Shown: piece by piece, positions 46,169 to 56,463 of the stretch
Layout: the number at the start of each line of letters is the position of its first letter
How positions within the stretch are numbered: the stretch's first letter is position 1
Source of the DNA: Gambelia wislizenii
Taxonomy: Eukaryota; Chordata; Lepidosauria; Squamata; Crotaphytidae
Assembly (NCBI GenBank): GCA_030847615.1
Contig: JAUMIR010000005.1
Location: 171,334,596 to 171,398,595, forward strand
Direction of reading: 5' to 3'
Length of the DNA: 64,000 nt
The notes under the pieces: model-generated
What the model saw: only the letters and a program-made list of their open reading frames with translations
Told to the model about the DNA's origin: nothing
Databases searched by the model: none
Made by a program: the position numbers and the translations under genes

Positions 46169-46912
46169 TTGTTAAGTTTGCTTTGTGGGAAGGGAATCAT
46201 TTGCCTCTCTACTGAAGGCAGTAAAATTTTTCATCCATTTTTTTTCTTCCTCTGTCCTCCTCTAAGTTGGGTCAACATTGCAATAGATTTAATCCTATAA
46301 GGACTCAGAAAACAGCTATTTGATCCATCCCTATATAATGTCTTCACTACTTTTTTTTTGCATTTCACTGAGGCTGGGCATGTCCAGATTTTTATCTTTC
46401 TATATTCTGATGCATTCACAGAACTTTATAAGAGGAAAAGACAGAATAGCTGCACAGTATCTTTTGATTAGCAGTGCCAGGTGCCCTCTGTCTAGAGTAG
46501 GGCTAGAGAATGTGTAGCCCCACCAGATGTTCAACTAAGGTATTGAGGTATGGTGGCAATAGCAGTAGTTCATAGGTATCTTGAGGGGCAAAGGTTCTTC
46601 ATCCCCTGCCTAGATGTATCTGTTGAAGGATGAAGAAGTATCATGCCTTCTCCTAACTCAACTAAATCAAATTGTAAGGCATATTATTCTAAGGAAACAA
46701 TGTAAACTTGTGTTCTCTTCCCTGACTATGCTTTGCTGCTGCTCTAAAATATGCCAGGAGTAAATACCAAGTGGGATAAATTTAGAACAAGTCATCATTG
46801 ATTCATGAAAAGTCTTGCCTTCTGGCTTGAATTCAGGTACTGCCTTCTGTGATCCATAAATATACCAGCTACAGCTGATGCAATGCAAGGAACCCACATT
46901 TTGAACTTTTAT

Positions 46913-47005
46913 TGTTGTTGTGTGACTGCAAGTCATTTTCAACTCATGGGGACCCTAAGACGAACCTATCACAGGGTTCTCTTGGCAAGATTTATTTAGA
47001 GGAGG
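46913..47005 (-). mobile_element. tRNA-derived SINE family 2, 3' fragment (inverted)
   Basis: GTTGTTGTGTGACTGCAAGT, CTATCACAGGGTTCTCTTGG and CAAGATTTATTTAGAGGAGG match the inverted 3' half of the SINE at 13.15 kb. The head is missing. Confidence 0.75.
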
Positions 47006-47391
47006 ATCATTTAATATGTGCATGATTCAAATTTGGAGTGTAGTAGGTCCTTATTAAGTAAATTTCTGTACTTTATTAAGTCTTCTGTAACAGTGCTACC
47101 TTTGATGGAAGATCTGTGGCTTTCTACAGTAAAACAATAAAATAAAAATAAAAGAACTAGACAAGAAATATGGTGGAATGGTGGTTTCTATATGCAGATG
47201 GCAGATGCATGAATAATGTTTTAGTATTTCAAGGATTGCTTTTGTGAAGGGCTTAGGCCTAAAACCAGTGGCTCACTAAATCTATTGAATTAGTTTATCA
47301 AATGTACATCCCACTGATTGAGTGGGTTTACTCTAGACAGGAACTTGCAGTTGGATCCAGGCATCAGTTCTAAATGCACCTACTAGGGCAG

Positions 47392-47540
47392 GAGTGGGGC
47401 TCGTGAGCCTCTCCTGTTGTTGTTTCACTGCACCTCCAAATACCCCTCACCCTTGGCTGCATTGATTGGGGCTTCTGGGAACTGTACTCAAGCAAGATGT
47501 GGAGGGCCACATGGTTCCCACCCCTGCATTAGATAGTGAG
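47392..47540. mobile_element. Old palindromic MITE
   Basis: The outer phrases GCAGGAGTGGGGCTCGTGAG and GGCCACATGGTTCCCACCCC are roughly inverted. Inner phrases also pair loosely (CTTCTGGGAACTGTACTC). The architecture recalls the hAT-like MITEs at 7.5 and 51.1 kb, but no TSD is readable. Confidence 0.35.
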
Positions 47541-47544
47541 CTCC

Positions 47545-48128
47545 ATTGAACTTGTTACTAGCCCTGACACCCTTTCCCCCCTATTCTGGGCGTCCCCATT
47601 ACAGTAATTGGCAACATTTAATAATTTGGTCAAACACGCAGGCTTCCATGCAGTGTGGCCATTAACATAAATTGAGGAACTAGGAAAAACCCAAAGAAAC
47701 ATTGATTAAGTCAGGTATGCACTTAAGGAGCCTAAATTCCAAAGAATTGTTAATTCACAAACCAACTGAAGGCAACAACTTGCTAACGCCTCAAGCTAAT
47801 CCTATCTTGTAAGGCTGGCACAACCGAAACTTGCCAACGACCCTCTATCCTTTACCTCATATAAACAAAGGGATGTTGCTTCCTCTCTTTGATTCATAAA
47901 ATATCAATCCATGGAAACACTATCAACATGAGCAACAGCTTAAAGCATTGCTTCCCACTCAAGATCCCATCCCCAGAAGGCAAATATTCACTATGTAAAA
48001 CTCCACTCAAGCACTCACAGTCCACCTTCCTACCTATTCTGTGCCACACTGTGTAGCTGTCCCAGATTGGGACCCCCACCCTGCTGGTTTCTTCCATGAC
48101 ATCTCTTCAGGAAAAGGCATTGTATCGC
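47545..48128. other. Unannotated sequence left of the LTR
   Basis: No family recognised. A TATA-like CATATAAACAAAG occurs near 47,858, and the C-rich composition around 47,820-48,110 could belong to another eroded LTR; evidence is insufficient. Confidence 0.35.
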
Positions 48129-48985
48129 TGTCATGGCTCAGGAGCCTGATGAGGCTGTAGAGTCAGAGGAGGAGGAAAACATGGCAGGGAACGGCCGTAG
48201 GGACCCTGGCACAGGTTTATGTACAGCTGTGGCAGCAGGGAACCCTGCCAACCAAGAGGCTCAAGCAGAGGAAGAGCCTGGTCTGAGTGGGTTGGCATCA
48301 GTCCCAGCAGAGACTCCTGCCCACTCAGATAAGGACGAAGAAGAGGAGAGAGACGTACCTTCACCGCACAGCACCGAGAGCAAAAGCAGGCTCAAAGGAA
48401 ATCTTGAGAATTTATGAGAGGAACTTGTTCATTAAGAAACACCTGTCAAAGCCTTAATTGCTTTATATAGGCTGGGAGAGGCCATGGAGGCTTTGTCACA
48501 GATCAACTGATCTCTGTGGAGAAAGCTTCCTGAATCCTTGCTGCCTTGCCATGTGTCTTGACCTTGGACAGTTCCTGATGACCCTGTTGCCTGATCCTAC
48601 TGACCTACGGACCAGCTCCTGGACTATGCTGCCGTCTGTAAGCCTTGACCTTTGGATTGTATTTTGGACTCCTCTCTGTGTGCCTTTTGCCTGTATTGCT
48701 GCCATGCCAAGAAACAGAAGTTTGCTTTCTCTTCCTAATTAATTATTATTGGAGCTTGGTTGCTTTCCCAGCTCTTGTTTAACTTGCTGGTACTTTAGAG
48801 TTGCTTTTGGACAATCGCCCACTGAAAATTCCCCTCGTTATTCCTCTATCCAATTCTTTTCTGACTTTATTCGCTAGTCTTGTGTGAATGCTTTATGTCT
48901 GAATGTGTGTGTGAATGTGGTTATTATTGCTTCTCCAAATAAACATTATTGTTGTTATATTTAGCTTATGTCTTCTTCTTAGTAC
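48129..48985 (+). mobile_element. Solo LTR-like element with acidic reading frame
   Basis: Starts TGTCATGG. The internal ATG opens a 94-residue frame (48,133-48,417) rich in Glu, Ala and Ser. A TATA-like TTATATAGG follows at about 48,462, then a pyrimidine-rich R/U5-like part (TGACCTTGGACAGTTCCTG, CTTGACCTTTGGATTGTAT) and a polyadenylation signal AATAAA at 48,938-48,943 within a TTATTG-rich end. That order is a complete LTR layout. No gag, pol or partner LTR is in the window, so it looks like a solo LTR; ERV versus gypsy is open. The right border and TSD are not certain. The 3.96-kb element on the other strand shares start and layout. Confidence 0.6.
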
Positions 48986-49081
48986 TGGTATAGCTGGTCA
49001 AAAGATCCTGCCGTTTCCCCTCTTTGCATTGCCACAGCGAGTACATTAATTCCCCAAATTAGTGTCTATATGTTGAGGGTC

Positions 49082-49347
49082 CCCAAGACCCCAGAGTGAT
49101 TAGGGTAATGGGTAACAAACTCAAAGGAAAGACTACATTCTTTGAATCTCAGCAGCTGCTCTCTTGTAGTGGGAACGTATTCTAGTGAACTATTTGGGAC
49201 AACTCTCCTTAAGAATCATACACCTTTTGTTACTGAAAACAGTGCACTTGGGCTATTGCATCTTACTCCAGTACGGAACCAATATGTCATATTGTATCTA
49301 TGATTTCAGCAACATAAATGATTTGTTTGCTTTACTTCATTTTCCAT
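49082..49347 (+). repeat. Left arm of a 266-bp inverted repeat
   Basis: This arm is the reverse complement of 51,476-51,741 with only four differences seen over 266 bases (about 98.5% identity). It contains AGTGATTAGGGTAATGGGTA, AGCAGCTGCTCTCTTGTAGT and TATTGTATCTATGATTTCAG. No TIR, TSD, tail or coding motif identifies the element type. Confidence 0.9.
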
Positions 49348-51087
49348 CCTGCTGCTCTACTCACTTATTTTTTGCTCTATTAGTTCCAGCGTCCTGCTTT
49401 TCTGATTAACAGGCCAATAGCCGCAGGATGGCAGGGCTGAATTTCTGTGGCACATACTTGACTATTCATTTCTGACTTCCTGTCAAAGCTCGCTCTTTCA
49501 AGCTGTTGTACAAAGGCCCATGCTTGGCTGGCATGTTCAATTCAGTACATATCAGTGATTTTTGTGAAGGTTTATTGTTATTCCCCTCCCTCCCCCGAAT
49601 AGCACACTAAAACAAAACTAAAAAATCAAATGTAAGATATCATGCGTCTTTTAAAAAAGAGAAGAGATTGGCATTTTTCAGTGTATGATGATTTTTTTTG
49701 TCTATTATTCAGTGCTCCTTGATGACATATTAAGTTGCTAATCTTCAAGCATAGGATTAAACAAAAAAAAGAAAAAAAAAAGAAAAAAAAGGGGGGGGAC
49801 TTGTATTGTGCATGTTGTGATGTATATCCTGACTCCAGTGATGACTCCATTGTGCAAATGAGCAACGGAAGACATTCTGATGTCCCCCAAATGGGATCAT
49901 CTACTGGCAACCAGAGCACATCATTTCACCTTTGATGCATCATAGGACATTTTTTTGTTCCAATAGGTTATGTTGGCTCAGGCAAAAAAGTACAAAGCCC
50001 CCAATAGATGTGGGAACATTCCTTTCTTACCAACTATTTTTTGTTTGCTTTAGAAAAACCCTGCACATGGAAAATGGCTGTCAATTGGGACAATTGCTTA
50101 CAACAGTTTGGGTGATAATGCCACAGAATACTTATATTGTAGGTCTAGTTTAATGTAGATTCTGCAACAAAACATGACTCTGGGGACTGGAATCCCCACT
50201 TCCTACCACATGACAGTTAAATAAAACAAGTTGTTCACAATGTTTACTTGATCTCACTTGGTCTTCCAGCAGTGGGGATGGGAAAGCACTCATTTTGTGC
50301 TTACCCAAACATTTTAAACAGAAAGTGTACTTTGTGTTTCTTGTGGTGCATTCTGGAGAAATAAAATGCACACATTTTAAAAAACTATGCACACATTTTA
50401 AAAAACTTGAACAGCTGAAATGAAGACAGGTGATAAGTATGCACAAATATGCTTCAATCAATGGGAAAATGTGTACAAAATGCATACATCAGGAAAAGTG
50501 TGTACAAAAATATATTGACTAGGAACAACACATATGAAAAATGTGTATGCATTTCCCTCTGGGAAGAGACTCTTTGCCCACCCCCTCTGCAAAGTGAGGA
50601 AGGAAAGGATGTGGATGCAGATGAGATTTAGAGAAATGCAATAAAATTGGGACTGAGAAATGTTCATGCCCCTAAGATCGTGGTTGCTTTAAACTGTGAT
50701 TGCATTTAGTGATACACTTACCGTTTACTGGTACACATTGCAAAGCAGGATCATGCTGCAAATGGATGACTGCTTGGAATATGTATATTTCTAATGCACC
50801 AAAATGTATATCTCATTAAGTGGGAAGAATCTAACAGAATGTTGTAGTATATTCCCCATCCCCTAATAGGAGGTCTCCTCTTTAGGGCCCAGGTCAGTCT
50901 GAGACAGGAGCCTTGCAACATTCATCTGCACTTAACAGTCATATTGTTTTCCATATAAAATACATCCTGGGTTAGATAAACCAGGAACTTTATCTTTTAC
51001 TACTAGCCACAAAGAAATCCTTTGAAATCTGCCAATGTTTTCTATAGGCAACTCTCACTTCTAAACCACAGAGGAGGGAAAAATAAG
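49348..51087. other. Spacer of the inverted repeat, mostly unique
   Basis: Contains A-rich sequence at 49,763-49,797 (then G8), a 21-bp tandem duplication (TGCACACATTTTAAAAAACT twice, 50,367-50,407) and otherwise no recognised feature. No gene. Confidence 0.5.
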
Positions 51088-51095
51088 GTCTAAAT

Positions 51096-51238
51096 CAAGG
51101 GTGGACAAATTTTGTGAGTACAAGGGTCAGCCAGGACACTCCAGGGGTTTCAAAAACAGAAAATAAAAGAAGAACTGGTCAGAAATCCACGTTTAGTACT
51201 GAAAAACAGGCCCTAAGAACACATTTTGCTCATGCCTG
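51096..51238. mobile_element. hAT-like MITE with perfect 8-bp TSD
   Basis: CAAGGGTGGACAAATTTTGT at the left and ACATTTTGCTCATGCCTG at the right are imperfect TIRs. GTCTAAAT stands on both sides (51,088-51,095 and 51,239-51,246). Size and ends correspond to the 7.54-kb element; the 8-bp duplication supports hAT-type transposition. Confidence 0.85.
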
Positions 51239-51247
51239 GTCTAAATG

Positions 51248-51432
51248 AATTATAGCACTGTGATTCTACTTTAACTGCCATGGCAATGGAGTCCTGGGAT
51301 TTGTAATCTCATGAGGTGTTATGGATCTCTCGCTGAGAATTCTAAATACCCCTTGCTAAACTAAAAATCCCAGGATTCCACAAGTCAGAACAAAGATAAT
51401 TAAAGTGGGATCGTAGCAAAGTAGGAACACTG
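51248..51432. mobile_element. hAT-like MITE of the AAAGTGGAAT family, core
   Basis: GCACTGTGATTCTACTTTAA, TGGGATTTGTAATCTCATGA and the inverted AATCCCAGGATTCCACAAGT then AATTAAAGTGGGATCGTAGC make a partial palindrome like those at 9.58 and 63.11 kb. The GGGACC-type ends are missing. Confidence 0.6.
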
Positions 51433-51475
51433 GGAAAAATAATAGGGTCCCAGGAAGTTCCAAACAATGAAGTAA

Positions 51476-51741
51476 ATGGAAAATGAAGTAAAGCAAACAA
51501 ATCATTTATGTTGCTGAAATCATAGATACAATATGACATATTGGTTCCGTACTGGAACAAGATGCAATAGCCCAAGTGCACTGTTTTCAGTAACAAAAGG
51601 TGTATGATTCTTAAGGAGAGTTGTCCCAAATAGTTCACTAGAATACGTTCCCACTACAAGAGAGCAGCTGCTGAGATTCAAAGAATGCAGTCTTTCCTTT
51701 GAGTTTGTTACCCATTACCCTAATCACTCTGGGGTTTTGGG
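51476..51741 (-). repeat. Right arm of a 266-bp inverted repeat
   Basis: The inverted partner of 49,082-49,347. It ends where GGGGTTTTGGG gives way to a short duplicated AATATACGTAA phrase. Its inner border is at ATGGAAAATGAAG. Confidence 0.9.
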
Positions 51742-52235
51742 AATATACGTAATAGAATATACGTAAATTAAAGGGAGGGGTTCAATCCTCAGGCCAGCCC
51801 CAAAGGAGGTCACTTTCCCTATCCCTCAGTTTGCAGGAAATAAAGGGGAAGATCCAGCTCCCCCCTTCACATCCCAAAGAGGGAGGTGCCAAAGGTACTC
51901 ACCAAACTACCAAAATCTCCCCCTCTATCTGCCAAGTGACCTCCTATTTAAGACACCACCCTAACCCAATTGTCACGTCTGCACCCACAGCGTGGAGTAG
52001 GTAAAAAGACCCCAGGTAGAAGGTCAAAAATTCCTACCCAGCCCCGAAGTGACCAATTAAATCACACTGATTCAGTGGCAGGAGGGTGGGCTCATCAAAG
52101 TGACGAAAAGGAGGAGGCAGAGGGGGGGGTTGAGTTTAAATACCTTCTAGCCCCACCCTTTGCTCTCCTGGCAACAGCCCAGGGGCTGAGGCAGTTTCAT
52201 GCCTCCATCCTGTGCTCCATGAAAAGGGGTTCCTA
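51742..52235. other. G/C-richer sequence, possibly LTR-derived
   Basis: A TGTCACGTCTGCACCCACAG phrase at 51,971, a TTTAAATACC at about 52,134 and high purine content differ from surrounding DNA and recall LTR leaders. No paired end or internal retroelement sequence is present, so the origin is undetermined. Confidence 0.25.
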
Positions 52236-52239
52236 CAGC

Positions 52240-52790
52240 GCAGTCGCAACTACACTGGGAACCCTATTGTCTCCATGGTACTTTGGCAAAATTGCTGGTA
52301 TGTGAAGCTATCAGTGTTTGAAGTTCACACATAGCCATACCTGTGAATCAAGATGGTGGCTGAGAGTGAATTACTTGCATTATTATTCTCCATAAGTTGT
52401 CGCCGTTGCACAGTATTTTTTTTTTTAACTGTAAATCTAAGGTGCTCCAGTGCAACCTTCTGCTTAAAAAAGCTGTTTGGCAACACAAAACTCCAAAATG
52501 GCACTTCTGACCACTTTGTTGTTGGCAAGCCTACCCCTCTTCACATCCAACCAATCAGTGTACACTTCCGCTCTTATCCATGAATGTGCTGTGATGCAAA
52601 TCCATTGTCCAAATAAGTGGTAATGTACATTTCCATGTATTTAAAAAAAACACTTGGGAAAAGTCACAAAGGCACACTGTTTTTGAAGTTTTTGGCCCCC
52701 TTTCTTTGGCGAATCACCATGGGATCTTGTTGAGACAAAAGCTATTCTCCTCAAATTCTGTGAGGAGTATATTCACTGTCTAGACAACCC
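52240..52790 (+). mobile_element. Type III MITE, diverged copy
   Basis: Collinear with 57,447-58,096: CTTTGGCAAAATTGCTGGTA, GAATCAAGATGGTGGCTGAG, AACCAATCAGTGTACACTTC, GCAAATCCATTGTCCAAATA, TATTCTCCTCAAATTCTGTG and a right end ACTGTCTAGACAACCCC. The left TIR is not recognised. Confidence 0.7.
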
Positions 52791-53600
52791 CCTCTGTCTC
52801 CTTTAAAATGATATATATTTGACCATCCTAGTTTGCTTCTAGAGGGGAGTGATGCTGATGGTGACAGTGGTGGTTAAGTGTCCTTCAGCAGGATTTGCTG
52901 AAATAGCTTTCTTTCACAGAAATTGAGAATTTCCATTTGGGGAGGTCTGCTACACTAGAACCCAAGTGTTCAAGAAACAGACCTGCGATCTATCATTTAT
53001 AAATATGACTACTTCAGTGGCAGAAATAGGAAAGGAATGGGGCAGGAGGGATTTTGTTCCATGACTCTCTCCATTCCCATTCCTTTCCATCCATCACTGA
53101 GGACATTGCCTCAGTCAGATCAAAAAAGATGTTCTTACATGGGTTTCCATGTTAAAATGATGGAATGTGGGTGTGATAATGGGATGCTTCTGTGAAGAGG
53201 TTATAAATGGTACCCCAGGCCACAAGAAAATGAACAAAGAGAGACCTGAGCCAGGGGGACTCTCATCTCAGCTATGAGAGTGTGGGGTAGAGGCTGAGCC
53301 GAAAGGTCCAGACTCCCAGCCCCCATGAACATCCAGCACATCTGGACTGCAGCTCTTCATGAGAAGATTAGGGAACTGTTTAGCTTAGTTGCATCAAGGC
53401 TTATGTTTGTTTTATAAATTTCGCTGGAATGACTAGACTATCCGTAACTTTGCAACTCCTAAGTGTGCCTGAAAGGAAGGTGCCTTTCATGAAAGAGATA
53501 TCTTTATTATGCTATGTAGTTTCTGCTCAGAATAAACTTGCTTTAAAGTTCTCCTTCCCCTGCACTTTTTTCATGTGCCTTGCTTGGTTCTCTCCACACT
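52791..53600. other. Unannotated, mostly unique sequence
   Basis: No gene or repeat recognised. Frames starting at 53,429 overlap into the neighbouring MITE and are not credited. Confidence 0.5.
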
Positions 53601-53997
53601 CTTTTGGGACTTTATCAGACCACCCTCCATTAAACGTTCTTTTGCCAGCATATTTTGTGGTGTTTTTCTGCCAGCAAAAGAACCCCCTTTATCAGACCTA
53701 CCTTGAGCAGCGCAAAAAGGCAGCCCCAGCACAAACAAGGCACAAATGGAGTTCCACTTACTTCCTGTTCTGACATCTCAGCAATTCTCATGAGAAGACG
53801 CGAGCATGGTAAATTTAAAAAATACCCCCCCAAAAGTCAGAAAACATACAAACAAGCACAGAATCATAGAGTTGGAAGAGATCACAAGGACCATCCACTC
53901 CAAACCCCTGCCATGCAGGAATACACAATCAAATCATTCCCGACACATGGCTATCCAGCCTCATTTTAAAAACCTCCCAAAAAAGGAGACTCCACCA

Positions 53998-54508
53998 CAC
54001 TACAAGGCAGTGTATTACACTTCCAAACAACTCTTACTGTCAGGAAGTTCTTCCTAATGTTTAGGTGGAATCTCTTTTCCTGTAGTTTGAACCCATTGCT
54101 CTGTTTCCTAGTCTCTGGAGCAGCAGAAAACAAGCTTGCACCATCCTCAGTATGACATCCCTGCAAATATTTAAACATGGCTATCATGTCCCCTCTCAAC
54201 CTTCTCTTCTCCAGACTAAACATGCCCAGCTCCCTAAGCCACTCCTCATAGGACATGGCTTCCAGACCTTTCACCATTCTGCTCCCCCTCCTCTGGACAT
54301 GTTCCAGCTTGTCAATATCCTTCCTGAATTGTGATGCCCAGAACTGAACACAGTATTCCAGGTGAGGTCTGACCAAATCAGAATAGAGTGGCACTATTAC
54401 CTCCCTTGATCTAGACACTATACTCTTATTAATACAGCCTAGAATTGCATTGGCTTTTTTAGCTGCTGCATCACACTGCTGACTCATGTTCAGCTTGTGG
54501 TCCGCTAA
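53998..54508 (-). pseudogene. CR1 reverse transcriptase C-terminal remnant
   Basis: A long minus-strand frame contains ADHKLNMSQQCDAAAKKANA, LGCINKSIVSRSREVIVPLY, RPHLEYCVQFWASQFRKDID, GLEAMSYEEWLRELGMFSLE and GCHTEDGASLFSAAPETR without a break, continuing into the inverted 3' end. Compared with the 28.7-kb copy it is less damaged. The catalytic part lies upstream and is absent. The first residues of the open frame come from the SINE and are not CR1 protein. Confidence 0.85.
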
Positions 54509-54510
54509 TA

Positions 54511-54786
54511 GGAGCCCTGGTGGCGCAGTGGTTAAATGCCAGTCCTGTAAGCCACCACATCGCAAGTTCGATTCCAGCTGGCTCCAAGGTTCACTAAGCC
54601 TTCCATCCTTTCGTAGGTCGGTAAATTGAGTACCCAGCTTGTGGGGGGCAATTAGCTAACACACATTGGAAACTGTTTAATGCAGTTACATGTGTAAGTA
54701 GCTATTGCTTAAAACAATTTGTAAGTCGCTCTGATAGCCTTGTGGCTGAAAAGCGGGGTATAAATAAATAAATAAAATAAATAAAA
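54511..54786 (+). mobile_element. tRNA-derived SINE, family 1, best-preserved copy
   Basis: Head GGAGCCCTGGTGGCGCAGTG (A box), B box GTTCGATTCC at 54,566-54,575, tail GTAAGTCGCTCTGATAGC and AAGCGGGGTATAAATAAATA ending in (AAATA)n. It interrupts CR1 sequence between CCGCTAATA and CTCCTAG; AATA at both sides may be a short TSD. Confidence 0.9.
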
Positions 54787-55149
54787 TACTCCTAGATCCC
54801 TTTCGCATGTACTGGCATCAAGCCAGAAACATACTTTAAAACTTAAAAGTGAACCAGGGAGGTTCATAAAAAGAGTGTCCCCTACCTGGTTTTCGCAATC
54901 TCACTCAGAAGTGTTCTGCCCATTGATGCCGTATTCACGTGAACACAATAGCGCAAGGTTTCAAATGCCAGCAATTCCGGCACAAAAATGCAATGGGAGA
55001 TCTATTGATGGCTTGGCCAGTCAATAAAATAGAGCACCTTTTTGACAGTACAAAATCACAAAAGGATGATGTCATCTGATATGCGCACCCTTTTGCATTA
55101 ATTTGGCCTCGTTATGACACCGCATATACTGTGTCTGATAAAATGTACC

Positions 55150-55860
55150 ACTCTCTCCCATTCACCCTCACCTCCTCCTCCCTCTGCCTAGCCAGCACCA
55201 CCATTTTTTTTTTTTTGTGGGAGTGAGTGCAGCCCTCCAAAGTCTCCTAGAGGCCCAATGCGCCTTCCTTGCCTTCCATAGTTGCCCATCCCTGGTCTAA
55301 AGATATTACTAATTAGCCTTATTTCACAGTAAACAGTTTACATATGTATGTATATCACTTGATTTCATATTAGAGGAATGACTTAGTCAAATGAGTGAAT
55401 TATCTCCCCTAGAAAACAAAGGGTTCCATATGATCTGAGATGACAGCTCCTTTCATGTGTCACATGCATGAAAGTAATCCCTTCTCCCTAGCCCCAAGTC
55501 CCAACATATTGGCTGTGGTCATTTGAAGAAGAAAAACCATGGGCTTTACATACATGGACTTCCTCTTGATGCAGATTGCATTGCAGCTTATTCATGAAGT
55601 GTTCTGTGCATTTAAGACTTCTTCAGATATCCATGCTCAACTTAGAGACAGTAAGAGACATGGTCAAGGAGGTGCCTGACATCCAGAGCAGGACAACAGA
55701 GTCTCTCCAATTCCTGTTAATCATGTGGACCCTTCGCACATGTAATATACAGAAAGGGCTGGTATGAACATTATAGCTCAGCATTTGATGTGTGATGGAT
55801 CATTCCCACATGAAAGTTACCACTAGATGGTATAGGAAAGAATATGCATGTGTAGAAGTG
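55150..55860. other. Unannotated sequence between two type I MITEs
   Basis: Only a T-run at 55,205 and a GCCCATCCCTGGTCTAAAG phrase (end of a possible hAT-like MITE, about 55,220-55,308) are noted. No gene. Confidence 0.4.
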
Positions 55861-55866
55861 GTCTAA

Positions 55867-56460
55867 AGAGATTATCAGACACGCTAAATATGGTGTTATC
55901 ACAATGCCAGAAGATTGCTAAAGGGCTTCTTTGCACCTGTGCTGCTGTCATTCTGCTGGTGCTGCTTTTTGTTGATGGGCTAAGCCATCAATGGATCCCC
56001 CGTTCTGTTCCTGTCATGGATGTTCGTGCATCTGAAAAGGTGCCCCATTATGCTGCCGAGATCCCAGCGTCGGTGGGAGGTCCATGCCAGAACACTTCCA
56101 GGTGAGATTGGGACATCAAGGTAAGTGACACACTTTTTTGTACCCTCCTTGGGTTACTTGTAATGTTTTCAGTGTGTTTTTGTGCATGCTGTCACCTTAT
56201 TTTAAAAAACTTTTTTTTTTGCTTTTAATTTTTGAATTTCCCACACTCTCGTCTTCTCATGAGAATGGCCGGGATTTCATAGCAGGAAGTGAAAGGAGCC
56301 CTGTCAGAGCTCCATTAACTCCTGGGCTGCCCTGCACATGCAAATAAGGTAGGTCTGAACGTTTTCATTATGGTGCCGGGACAGGGATGGGAGAGTGTCG
56401 GGAGAAGACATTGCGGGACGGGAATGCTTTTTTTTTTTTTGTTCCCGTCTGATAATCTCC
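55867..56460 (+). mobile_element. Type I MITE with TAA duplication
   Basis: AGAGATTATCAGACACGCTA (first G changed to A) to CCGTCTGATAATCTCC, with TAA at 55,864-55,866 and 56,461-56,463. Here the donor-like block reads on the plus strand: CATCAAGGTAAGTGACACAC at 56,114. TTGATGGGCTAAGCCATCAA and TCTCATGAGAATGGCCGGGA are landmarks common to all copies. Non-coding. Confidence 0.9.
56118..56126 (+). promoter_or_regulatory. Splice-donor-like block in type I MITE
   Basis: AAGGTAAGT fits the vertebrate 5' splice site consensus. The same block, with flanking GACAC, is at 63,528-63,536 on the plus strand and on the minus strand at 11,650-11,658, 37,899-37,907, 42,430-42,438 and 60,964-60,972. Its conservation is seen; any use in splicing is inference. 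Confidence 0.5.
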
Positions 56461-56463
56461 TAA

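Larger units (their letters stand above)
53862..54835 (-). mobile_element. CR1 LINE 3' portion (inverted), split by a SINE
   Basis: Begins CAGAATCATAGAGTTGGAAG and reads on the minus strand as the C-terminal coding part plus 3' end of CR1, resuming after the SINE with CTCCTAGATCCCTTTCGCAT. It is better preserved than the 1.1-kb fragment. Possible short TSD CAAGC (before CACAGAATC and at CATCAAGCCAG). Confidence 0.85.
53607..55147 (-). mobile_element. Type I MITE holding a CR1 that holds a SINE
   Basis: The left end GGACTTTATCAGACCACCCT is clear; the right end GTGTCTGATAAAATG is degraded, so no TSD can be tested. Type I landmarks (TTTTGCCAGCATATTTTGTG, ATTCTCATGAGAAGACGCGA, CCAGGGAGGTTCATAAAAAG, CTATTGATGGCTTGGCCAGT) flank a CR1 insertion at 53,862-54,835. 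The donor-like block is mutated here (CCCTACCTGG). Confidence 0.8.

Noticed and set aside
48133..48417. Acidic 94-residue frame as a host gene
   Set aside because: It starts inside the TGTCATGG end of an LTR-like element, has no exon partner, and a similar frame occurs in another LTR-like copy.
53966..54565. 199-residue minus-strand frame as a single gene
   Set aside because: It joins SINE-derived residues to a CR1 RT fragment.
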